A stretch of DNA of 64,000 bases from Maratus speciosus. Taxonomy: Eukaryota; Arthropoda; Arachnida; Araneae; Salticidae. The stretch is from assembly GCA_963932465.1 (NCBI GenBank), contig OZ010795.1, positions 471,562,806 to 471,626,805 on the forward strand. Reading direction: 5' to 3'. The first letter of the stretch is position 1. Every line of letters begins with the position of its first letter. Shown here piece after piece: positions 12,139 through 21,437 of the stretch. Below the pieces are notes generated by a model that ran no database searches, was not told the DNA's origin, and saw only the letters and a program-made list of their open reading frames with translations. The position numbers and the translations under genes were made by a program.

Positions 12139-12209
12139 GCCAGAGCCAGGAATCGAACCCGGGACCACAGTATACAAGACTACTGCTCTAACCACTGAGC
12201 TACTCTGGC
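12139..12209 (-). repeat. tRNA-Thr(UGU)-like SINE core, copy 1
   Basis: This is a 71-base cloverleaf. The acceptor GCCAGAG pairs perfectly with CTCTGGC, and the D stem is GCTC/GAGC. The anticodon stem has two G-U pairs around loop CTTGTAT (anticodon UGU). The T stem CCGGG/CCTGG surrounds TTCGATT. A and B boxes are intact. It is embedded in a longer repeated body and present twice within 600 bp in inverted orientation, so it is a SINE core and not a host tRNA gene. CCA is not encoded. Confidence 0.75.
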
Positions 12210-12706
12210 CGATGCCTGGGTCTGCAATTTCTCACTAATAAACCATGTTGGGGAAGTCACCAGCCATCTATACGCCAGCCTTGGATGACCGGACAACGAT
12301 GAATAGATTTTACTATTACATCGATCTACGATAATTATAATAAAACACTCATACTACTATATATATTAAAACACACATACACACATAAATAACGCCTGCA
12401 TTCAACAGTTAAAGGTATATATAAATATTATACAGACATACAAACTCCAGTTGGGTTTATTGTATTTATTGTTTGTATGTCTGTATAATATTTATATATA
12501 CCTTTAACTGTTGAATGCAGGCGTTATTTATGTGTGTATGTGTATTTTAATATATATTGTAGTATGAATGTTTTATTATAATTATCGTAGATCGATGTAA
12601 TAGTAAAATCTATTCATCGTTGTCCGGTCATCCAAGGCTGTCGTATAGATGGCTGGTGACTTCCCCAACATGGTTTATTAGTGAGAAATTGCAGACCCAG
12701 GCATCG

Positions 12707-12777
12707 GCCAGAGTAGCTCAGTGGTTAGAGCAGCAGTCTTGTATACTGTGGTCCCGGGTTCGATTCCTGGCTCTGGC
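12707..12777 (+). repeat. tRNA-Thr(UGU)-like SINE core, copy 2
   Basis: Same fold and sequence as the copy at 12139-12209, with one clear base change in the anticodon stem (GCAGT for GTAGT). It is preceded by GACCCAGGCATCG and followed by TAATTTTTCACTCCAGTTGG. That frame is shared with the SINE families near 19.6, 25.0 and 51.2 kb. Confidence 0.75.
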
Positions 12778-13192
12778 TAATTTTTCACTCCAGTTGGGTT
12801 TATTGTATTTATTGTTTGTATGTCTGTATAATATTTATATATACCTTTAAAAGATAGATTTATTTTTGCAATTGTTGCTACTTGTTCTTTTTGTTTTGTT
12901 TGGAAACTTGCGAAATACCCTATTTTGTTCTGCAGTGAGCAAGTAAAATTTATTTTTTATTATAGTTCCTAAAATTCTTGTGTGTTTAATATTATAGAAT
13001 TTTATCAAGGAAAATTATTTTTTCAATAAAAGACCAGAATTGCCGATTAGTAACAAACTGTTTCTTAGCCGTAAACCATACGTAAAACAAAATATGATTT
13101 TTAAAAGTATTTTTCCCATGATTTATTTAAAAAATGAAAGCCGAAAAACATTATTGCAATGATTTTTGAAAAATCAGGCATTTAAGGGTTAA

Positions 13193-13378
13193 TGCTGTCA
13201 GTTTCCAGGCCAGTTTCGGTGTAGATTTATTCTTATGAAATCAAAATTTACAAATTCATATACTGCAACTCTTTAGCTTTAAATTGATGTATCACACTTA
13301 TATTTCAGTTTAAAATAATTTTTCAGCAAAAATTTTCTTCTGCCGTGGACGTTCCCATATACAACCTACTCTTGATCT
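13193..13378. other. Short unassigned spacer
   Basis: Nothing recognised between the piggyBac-like element and the possible LTR. Confidence 0.5.
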
Positions 13379-13983
13379 TGTAACGCAAGTGTCTATACAT
13401 TTATTGCTTACGCCAGCCGTAACGAGCAAAAACACAAAGTGGCTAGTTTACTGCAAGCACGTTTATTTACAACATAAAACGGACATTTACACATTTATAC
13501 GGATAGTATCATAAATAGTGGAGTTCCAGTTTCAGTATCTCGCGTCGAGACATAAATTGCAGGAGAGGTTCGGGTTCGGACACTGCACAGCAGTCCAGGG
13601 TCCAGGCTTACATGGATATCGGGTTGAGAATCTATCTCTTCTCAGAGAGTTTTTTTCCAGAAAATGGAATTCAGTCAGACAGTCTGTCTGCTTATTGCCG
13701 CTGTATTTCGCAGGCCTATGTAAGAGAACTTTACCTCTTAAACTTTGAAAAGCGGTTCCTTCAGTGGCCTTTCGCTTGCTCCATTTATCCTGGTGGTAAT
13801 TTAAGTGCTCTGGTTAGCCCTTTAAGTGCTGGTGAGTTTATGAGGGCATAAATGTCTTTATAACGTCAGATCAAGAGTTCGTATTAGAGTTTACGAATTT
13901 GTAGTGTATATTGAAGGGTTTTGAAGTAAAATTACTGAGCACTTGATGTAATCCATGTTGAAAATTAAGTGAACTCTGTAACA
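13379..13983. mobile_element. Possible solo LTR
   Basis: The segment is distinctly less AT-rich than its surroundings. It starts TGTAACGCAAG and ends CTGTAACA (TG...CA). It contains GCACGTTTATTTACAACATA and GGGTCCAGG. A segment with similar size, ends and layout lies at about 34470-35044. No target duplication is visible and no retroviral-type coding sequence lies beside it. The open frames here (76 and 79 codons) overlap and match nothing I know. Confidence 0.25.
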
Positions 13984-14755
13984 GCACCCATATGAAAAGG
14001 GGGAAATTAGATATTCTTTTTAATCAACCACACTTCAATTAATTATTGATTATGAAGATAGGGGGTTGACACAGCTCTGTTTAAGTGATTTATGGCTAGC
14101 CCGCTGAGCTTTATAAATTTATGGACGTAGCCTCCAGTTTGAAAGGTTGAAGGATGCTATTTCGACAGTTCATTTCTAACTTTTAATGGTTACTTCTAGT
14201 TTGGCTGATGTAAGGATAAATTACAAATCCTGCAAGGGATATTTTAAACTCCAGACTTGTGGGCAATTGGAACAATTGATTTAGAAGAAAAATTAATTTT
14301 TTTGATATGTTTAACAATAATATTGAAATTCAAGAATTTAAGACTTTTAACATGTTTGTAAATCGTACGTGGAAAAAAAAAAGAATAATTATAGAATTAT
14401 TAGAGCGGAAAAAGTTTACGGGTGTAAGAACATATCTTGTGGAGGATTTGCAATTTTTTTTCACAGATTATTAATAATAGACTCACTGAAGCATTATCAA
14501 AAACAAAATTTAGGAGAGTGATATATGTACAGATATCAGGATGCGACACACGTATATGTAAAATTCTTTCGAAATTCGGTTATCCAGTGGTTTGACAAAG
14601 TAAAGGGAAAAGCTTCGATTAATACAGAGGACTTTTTCGAAAAGTCAGAAATTGGAAAAATAAACACAAACCCCATGTCTAAATTGTTAAGATCTTTATA
14701 TAGATACATTGAATTGGCAAAACAATAATCTTGAGTTACCAAAAATATCAACTAT
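13984..14755. other. AT-rich stretch, nothing recognised
   Basis: Overlapping 67- and 71-codon frames on opposite strands near 14530-14750 appear fortuitous. No repeat boundary was found until the tandem unit that begins near 14756. Confidence 0.5.
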
Positions 14756-15415
14756 AACAAGAATATTTTCATAAACAACAAAAAATTTGCTTTCAACCGA
14801 TCATTTTTGAGTACTATGTTTTATTTCATTAATTTTAAAATGCATGAAGCAATTTATCATTTGCCGTTATTTAATATCTGCAAAAATATTGATCCAAGCA
14901 ATTATAAGATTAAAAAGGTTTTTTTTTTATTTATATACTTTATTATTGAACTGAGAAAAAACACCTTCATTATGTAATATTTTCATAAACAACACAAAAT
15001 ATGCATTTCAATCGGTTAATATTTTTACAGAGTTATCTCACGCTATTTACCACTTACAGTTGCTTATTTTGGTTAAAAATTAAAATTTTCTTTAAAATCT
15101 ATAAAACAGGAGCGGTATAACGAGAAAAGAACAAACAACTTTTTCAGCGGCGGAACAAAACCAAACACAAAGTAAACGACACTAAGCTGCTTTAATTTAT
15201 CCCTTTTAGAAGAGTTTTTAGCAATAATCGAAATAATTTCAGGTAGTATGCTTATTTTTTCGAAAATAACTTTTATCTATAATCTGTAAAAGATTTCAGG
15301 ATGATAAATATTTTAAATCGTTAAAATTTTCTTTTTAGTTTATAATTTCTGGAAATGCGAACTCTGAGTTAAAACAACAATTCGTTTGCTGCAAAATAAA
15401 TTTTTTTTCACCACG

Positions 15416-15453
<38 letters not shown>

Positions 15454-16609
15454 AGCTTAAGCAATTTATCATTTACCGTTATATAAGATCTGCAAAAATA
15501 TTGATTCAAACAATTATATGATTAAAAAGGTTTTTTTTTATTTATATACATTATTATTGAACTGACAAAAAATCACCTTCATTATGTAATATTTTCATAA
15601 ACAGCACAAAATATGCATTTCAATCGGTTAATATTTTTACAGAGTTACCTCACGCTATTCACCACTTACAGTTGTTTGTATTGCTTAAAAATGAAAATTT
15701 ACTTTAAAAGCTATAAATTAGAAGTAGTATAACGAGAAAAAGCAAACAACTTTTTCAGCGGCGGAGCAAAACCAAACACAAAGTAAACTACACTAAGCTG
15801 CTTTAAGTTATTATTTTTAGGAGCGTTTTCAGCAGTAATCGAAATAATTTCAAGTAGTACGCTTATTTGTGCGAAAATAACTTTCATCAATAAACTGTAA
15901 AAGATTTCATGATGATAAATAATTAAATGATTAAAATTTACTTTTTTCTCTATAATTTCTGGAAATGCGAACTCTCAGTTAAAACAACAATCCGTTTGCT
16001 GCACAATAAGTTTTTTTTTCATTATGAAAAAAAGAGGTTTTGTTTTAAATATTAAAAAAATTTGCTTTCAACTGATCATTTTTGGGATACTATTTTTTTA
16101 TTTCATTAATTTAAAAATGAATGAAGCAATTTATCATTTACCGTTATTTAGTATCGGCAAAAATATTGATTCAAACAATTATAAAAGTAAAAAGTGTTTT
16201 TTTACTTATATACATTATTATTGAACCAACAAAAAATCACATTCATTATGTAATATTCATTAGGTATATCATCTAACTCAAATATTTTAAATAATTTAAG
16301 CATTTATGATATTTATGAAATATTTTGTTTTAAATATTAAAAAAATTTGCTTTCAACTGATCATTTTTGGGATACTATTTTTTTATTTCATTAATTTAAA
16401 AATGAATGAAGCAATTTATCATTTACCGTTATTTAGTATCGGCAAAAATATTGATTCAAACAATTATAAAAGTAAAAAGTGTTTTTTTACTTATATACAT
16501 TATTATTGAACCAACAAAAAATCACATTCATTATGTAATATTCATTAGGTATATCATCTAACTCAAATATTTTAAATAATTTAAGCATTTATGATATTTA
16601 TGAAATATT
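14756..16609 (+). repeat. Large-unit tandem repeat (about 0.6 kb units)
   Basis: The phrase GCAATTTATCATTT(A/G)CCGTTAT recurs at about 14848, 15464, 16128 and 16411. The first three are spaced 616 and 664 bp apart, with shared blocks such as TTTTTCAGCGGCGGA and GGAAATGCGAACTCT. The first two steps are diverged; the last step is a separate 285 bp duplication. A 37-base A run (15416-15452) interrupts the second unit. No coding sequence is evident. Confidence 0.75.
16040..16609 (+). repeat. Perfect 285 bp tandem duplication
   Basis: Positions 16040-16324 and 16325-16609 look identical by eye, giving the same short frame (IKKICFQLIIFGIL...) twice. It must be far younger than the surrounding 0.6 kb units, or an assembly artefact. 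The open frame has no recognised domain and is not claimed as a gene. Confidence 0.8.
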
Positions 16610-16670
16610 TCTAACAAAAAATATACGCAATCATTTGAGAAGTTATGTAACCTTACATAATAAACAAATA

Positions 16671-16994
16671 CAGGGTGATTCAAAAAAGATGGGAAAATTT
16701 TTAAGAGGTGATAGTACACACCCAAACAAACATTTTGTATCAAAGAATGCATGGTCGAACACTAAACGTAAAAAAGTTAGAGGGCGCCAAAAATTATGTT
16801 CTTATACGAGGCAAAAACACACAATGAACGATTAAGTTAAGTTACGAAAACAAATTTAATGGCATTTGATTACAACAAGGGCTCAAAACATTGACCGGCA
16901 GCTGTTATGCACGCAGTACAACGGCGAAGAACAGATTGGCGAATTTTCTGAAACACACCAGGCACCACCGCGCTCGCCAGATCGTTCATGTCAC

Positions 16995-17029
<35 letters not shown>

Positions 17030-17420
17030 TGGGAACAACTAAAGGCTCTTGTGTATGAGACTCCCATTGAATCCGCAGAAGAACTTGTCGCCAAGCTTTC
17101 GGCTGCTGTAGGGGAAGTTCGCGATATTCCTGGTGTGTTTCAGAAAATTCGCCAATCTGTTCTTCGCCGTTGTACTGCGTGCATAACAGCTGCCGGTCAA
17201 TGTTTTGAGCACTTATTGTAATCAAACGCCATTAAATTTGTTTTCGTAACTTAACTTAATCGTTCATTGTGTGTTTTTGCCTCGTATAAGAACATAACTT
17301 TTGGCGCCCTCTAACTTTTTTACGTTTAGTTTTCGACCACGCATTCTTTGATACAAAATGTTTGTTTGGGTGTGTACTATCACCTCTTAAAATTTTCCCC
17401 ATCTTTTTTGAATCACCCTG
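16671..17420. mobile_element. mariner-type foldback element
   Basis: TA flanks both ends. The inverted termini are CAGGGTGATTCAAAAAAGAT and ATCTTTTTTGAATCACCCTG. The two arms, about 320 bp each, are near-perfect inverse copies around a T run (16997-17028). Both arms contain the 3' end of a transposase frame: the plus strand of the right arm reads to VFQKIRQSVLRRC..CFEHLL before a stop (about 17034-17219), and the left arm has the same on the minus strand. It is thus a dimer of transposon 3' ends, with no catalytic domain. Confidence 0.75.
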
Positions 17421-18882
17421 TATTTCTAACAAAAACTGAAGAAAAACTTAACTATTAGAAGTGCCTAAATAAAGTGGATAGTTTAAAAAATAATAATTTT
17501 ACGGGTAAAAGAAAGAAAGAAAGACAGAAATTAAAAAAACATGCAAGATAAATGAGTCGTCCATTTCTGAAACTCGTTATGTTCAAAATTTTAAATTTTG
17601 CAGGAAACGAAGAAAACTTTTTACAATTCTAAAAATGTGGTTGTTGTTTCGATCTTTTATTATTGATTTTTTATATTATGATTATTATCATTATTACAAT
17701 TTCGTAAATCTGCGGTCAAAAATATTACAGTTTTAATTTATTTGCAAATTAAAAAAATGTTAGATATAACGAGTTTTGGAACTGAATAATAGACAAAACG
17801 AGTTTGGGAATCTGTTCCAAAACTCGTTATGTATATTTCAAATCATTCAATAAAAATAGTAACAAAACAAGTTACGAAAGGCAACGATGTTACAAAACTC
17901 TTGTATTACCTAAAAAACACTCTAGCTCTCGGCCGGTAAAACTGTCAAAAATAAATAATAATTTTTTAATAAATGCTAATCTTTCAAAATATTTTCCTGT
18001 TCAAAAAGTACGTCACCAGCATCATCCGCAGTTATGACGTGTTCTGGCCGTTGTAAAATAACTTTTTGATCAACAAAAAGGTTTTTTGTAAAACTGTAGG
18101 TTTGACTGCAAACTCCCAATCAGTCGCATAGTACTTTTGAAGAAGAAACGTCAGGTGTTCCAATTTCTCAGCCTTTACAATGACACCTTTATTAATGGGT
18201 TGTGGTGTTGTTTCTTTCTAGGATTTATCTCTTTTGCATATATCGTTTGGAAGACCAACATTTAAGTTGTAGGCAGTTCTCACCTTATACTTTAATATTT
18301 TTCTTGTGGTTTGTGAAGAAAATTTTCTTGCTGGGCATAAACTTGAATTCCCTGGAGTTTTGGCAGTTCCTGTCACGGCAGGTGTTTTTCGATGTTTTGA
18401 AATGCCCAATACGCATATTTTCCAGTCACATACTTCCATATTTGTACCTAATTTAAAAACAGCTCCCACATTCATCCCACATAAAAATTTCACCAAACCT
18501 TTGAGAATTTTTGGACCTAACTTCCCTTTCAATCCGGCCCAAAATACGATCTGCGAGAATGTTAGAATGACCAACAATTGTGAATAGAAGAATGATTTTT
18601 TTTTTACATTGGGTTCATTTGGTGCATTTTTAAAGAGAACTAGTAAGGTTAAGTTGTTTTTGACATAACGGAAAATGGAGCTGATTGATTGAGTAAACAG
18701 TGAAAGGCAATAGGGCATAACGGCAAATGGAACTGATTGACTGAGTAAACAGACAAAGGCAATAGGACATGACGACTTTTGGTCCAGTAATTGGGTGGTG
18801 GACATAACGAACTATGAAACTGTTGGCCATATGTACTTGACGTAGAACTGTACCTAGTTTTTAACTTGATTTTTAAACAAAC
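17421..18882 (-). other. Possible decayed element with CATAACGAGTTTTGG motif
   Basis: Motifs related to CATAACGAGTTTTGGAAC occur at about 17571, 17765, 17793 and 17815 (both orientations) and again at 18662, 18714, 18767 and 18801. They flank a minus-strand frame of about 195 codons (18218-18805), the longest in the window. Within that frame, LKGLVKFLCGMNVGAVFK and DWKICVLG faintly resemble the C-terminal part of invertebrate transposon proteins. I do not recognise a domain. Two 52 bp tandem units (18663-18714, 18715-18766) lie at its 5' end and shape the first 50 residues. Confidence 0.25.
18663..18766 (+). repeat. 52 bp tandem repeat, two copies
   Basis: Each unit contains CATAACGG(A/C)AAATGGA(G/A)C and TGAGTAAACAG, then AAGGCAATAGG. 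The copies differ at a handful of positions. A third partial start (CATGACGAC) follows. Confidence 0.75.
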
Positions 18883-19311
18883 AAAGCAAAATTAATTCGC
18901 ATTACAAATATAAAGTCAAGTAAGTTAGCTATACAAATCACAATGACAAAGCCATTTGGAAAAAGGGAAAATTTTTAAATTAAGCGCATATTTGAAAAGT
19001 GATTAAACTAGTTTTATATTACGGACTAAACTTATTTTATATCATCCTATATTTAATGTGTGAAGCAACTAGTTTTACATTAAATATTAAATGAATTGTT
19101 TTTTAATAGGCTAATAAACATAGATCGATGAAAAGGACAAACAAATCAAAATCAATGCGTATTGAAAATATAAAGTCAAGTTGTATTAGTTACACAAATC
19201 ACAATGACAAATCCATTTGGAAAAAGAGAAAAATTTTAAATTATGCGCACATTTGAAAAGTGACTAAACTAGTTTTATATTATCATATATTTTATATATG
19301 ACACAACTAGT

Positions 19312-19747
19312 TACTTGGCGTGGGTTCGATCCCTGGTCTGGACATTTTTCGCTCTGTTGGAATAAACTTCAACTGTGCTACTCCAGCCTTGAATATGATT
19401 TAATCCAGTTGGAAAAAATATTCGTTCCATTCATTATGTCCTAATGACATGGTATACAGGAGTTTCCGTGTTAAAGTAGTTTCATCATGTAAATGCTATA
19501 GTTATAGCTCGGATGAATGAAACTAGCGCTGCAGTTCGCAGCCAAGTCCAACTAATAAGAGTGAATTATGTCAGCCAGGTATCGGTCCGGATAGCCTAAC
19601 AGGTAAGGCACTGGCACGGCACGCCAAGTATCCAGGTTCGATCCCTGGTCTGGACATTTTTCGCTCTGTTGGAATAAACTTCAACTGTGCTACTCCAGCC
19701 TTGAATATGATTTAATCCAGTTGGAAAAAATATTCGTTCCATTCATT
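19312..19747 (+). mobile_element. tRNA-like SINE with partial second copy
   Basis: A partial 3' half (about 19312-19440, starting inside the T arm) is followed by a full-looking unit (about 19436-19747). The last 115 bp or so of both are almost the same (GGGTTCGATCCCTGGTCTGG onward to TATTCGTTCCATTCATTA). The same SINE family is present on the minus strand at about 51170-51445. The block interrupts the satellite array. Confidence 0.7.
19585..19655 (+). repeat. tRNA-like SINE core, family 2
   Basis: 71 bases. Acceptor GTCCGGA/TCTGGAC pairs with one G-U. The D stem is GCCT/AGGC, and the T arm is CCAGG TTCGATC CCTGG with a perfect stem. The anticodon stem TGGC/GCCA has loop ACGGCAC, which lacks the invariant T before the anticodon. 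It is preceded by GCCAGGTATCG and followed by ATTTTTCGCTCTGTTGG. It is a SINE core, not a working tRNA. Confidence 0.7.
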
Positions 19748-20330
19748 AAAGCAAAATCAATTTGTATTGCAAATATAATATCAAGTTGTATTAGCTATAC
19801 AAATCACAATGACAAATCCATTTGGAAAAAGGGAAAAATTTTAAATTATGCGCACATTTGAAAAATGACTAAACTAGTTTTATATTATGGACTAAACTAG
19901 TTTTATATTATCATATATTTATATATGACACATCTAGTTTTATATTAAATATTAAATAGTTTTTAATAGGCTAAAAACATAGATCGATGAAAAGGACAAA
20001 CAAAGCAAAATCAATTTGTATTGCAAATATAATATCAAGTTGTATTAGCTATACAAATCACAATGACAGATCCATTTGAAAAAAGGGAAAAATTTTAAAT
20101 TATGCCCACATTTGAAAAGTGACTAAACTAGTTTTATATTATCATATATTTTATGTATGACACAACTAATTTTATATTAACTGTTAAATAAATTGTTTTT
20201 AATAGGCTATAAACATAGATCGATGAAAAGGACAAACAAAGTAAAATCAATTCGTATTACAAATATAAAGTCAAGTTGTATTAGAAACACAAATCACAAT
20301 GACAAATCCATTTGGGAAAAGGAGAGTATC

Positions 20331-21437
20331 ACGAGCATACTAAACAGAATAAATACTACATGCTTTGTTTGCTCTGAACACAAAATAAATGTGTTATTGA
20401 CGACGAAATGAAAACTCATAATTACACAAATTATCTTAACGTTAACTATCACGCATAAGCAAACTAAACACTGCGTGCATGATATAGGACTATTTTTGTA
20501 TCCATAAAAATGAAACTCAAACTCAAACGTTAATGTGTTTGACCTCAAATTTTTATCACATTTGAATATGTTTTACACTTTTTCCTATTTAAAACTGATC
20601 AACTTTTCATTCTAAATAAAAGATATGTAGATCATCTTTGATAATTGTATTTATAATAACATTGTAATAATTACAAACTAATAAAAACAACGTGAGTTGT
20701 ATAAATGTAAATTTTTTTGCCCATTTATTTTACTATAATGTCTAATAAACTTAATCTTTTTATTTTAAAATACCGTATAAATGGAAAGAAAAATATTAAT
20801 TAAAATCAGTATATCACAAGACTTCGTATTTCTAATCTCATTCATAGAGTTCATCATATATTATTTTCACATTATATTTAATAATTTTTACAGCAAGGCC
20901 TTGTTAAACCGCCATTCTTTTTTTTAAACGTTGTTCTGGTATAACGCCAGCTTCTTACAGTCCCGACCAAACAGATAAGGAAATAATGCGAAAAATCCTA
21001 ATAAACCGGCGCTAGAAAAATATGCGACGTTGTTAAATTAAAACCTTTTGACTTACAATTTTCTTTTTTATATAGATGTAAAATGATAAGGAAAAAAATG
21101 TGATAGGCAATTAAGTGAAACCAATGAAAAACTAGTTGAAGGGAAACCGACAACATACAAATTTCAAGATGCTATAGCCGCATTATTCCTTTACGTTTTT
21201 ACTTTTCTTTCCCCCCTTTTTTTCTAATTGGGGATGGGGGAAAAGGCTGCCTTATGAACCTTGCTGTTTTTTTAGTTTTTATTTCTTCTGAAAAAGAAAG
21301 AAAGAAAGAAACGAATTTTATAATCTCAATGAAATTAGAAAGTAAGTAAAATCAAATCAACGATGTCAGAGAAAACATGCTTCTATGACAGTTTTTTTAA
21401 AAGTAAATGTTGTTTGATTTGCTATTATACATTGTAA
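20331..21437. other. AT-rich stretch, nothing recognised
   Basis: No repeat ends, RNA genes or meaningful frames were seen. Two short frames on opposite strands near 20193-20548 overlap the end of the satellite. Confidence 0.5.

Larger units (their letters stand above)
11992..12849. mobile_element. Inverted pair of tRNA-like SINEs
   Basis: A left unit on the minus strand and a right unit on the plus strand form a near-palindrome of about 0.85 kb. The whole block is bounded by AAAGATAGAT at 11982-11991 and 12850-12859, consistent with a 10 bp target duplication of a single insertion. Each unit holds a tRNA-like core flanked by a block containing CTTTAACTGTTGAATGCAGG. A short part, TCCAGTTGGGTTTATTGTAT, forms the centre near 12436-12455. 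Confidence 0.7.
11807..13192. mobile_element. piggyBac-like non-autonomous element hosting SINEs
   Basis: TTAA at 11807-11810 is followed by CTCTTAAATTCCGG. On the right, CAGGCATTTAAGGG precedes TTAA at 13189-13192. Read inward, the ends are TTAACTCTTAAATTCCGG and TTAACCCTTAAATGCCTG, which are good inverted repeats of piggyBac type. Subtracting the inserted SINE block leaves about 0.5 kb with no transposase, including the motif TTGCTTTTCGGCAACAT near 11828. Confidence 0.55.
18883..20330 (+). repeat. Satellite-like array, about 235-260 bp units
   Basis: Units begin near 18883, 19143, 19748, 20002 and 20238 with AAAGCAAAATCAATT-like text. They share CAAATCACAATGACAAATCC, TTTGAAAAGTGACTAAACTA and CATAGATCGATGAAAAGG. 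About four and a half units are present. The second is cut by the SINE block at 19312-19747. Outside the array I saw no further copies. Confidence 0.8.

Noticed and set aside
12139..12777. Two genuine tRNA-Thr genes
   Set aside because: The cores are embedded in a longer repeated body, inverted as a pair, flanked by a target duplication, and share framing with other degenerate SINE cores. SINEs explain all of this.
16997..17028. Long T and A runs as poly(A) tails of retroposed genes
   Set aside because: Several such runs (also 15416, 29078, 32587, 36486, 48003, 55906) lie inside DNA elements or repeats with no adjacent transcript-like sequence.
16988..17221. 77-codon plus-strand frame as a gene
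   Set aside because: It is the 3' end of a transposase inside a foldback element and starts within a T run.
18218..18805. 195-codon minus-strand frame as a real gene
   Set aside because: No domain I can recognise. Its first 50 residues follow a 52 bp DNA tandem repeat shifted in frame, and the surroundings are repeat-like. Kept only as a possible decayed element.
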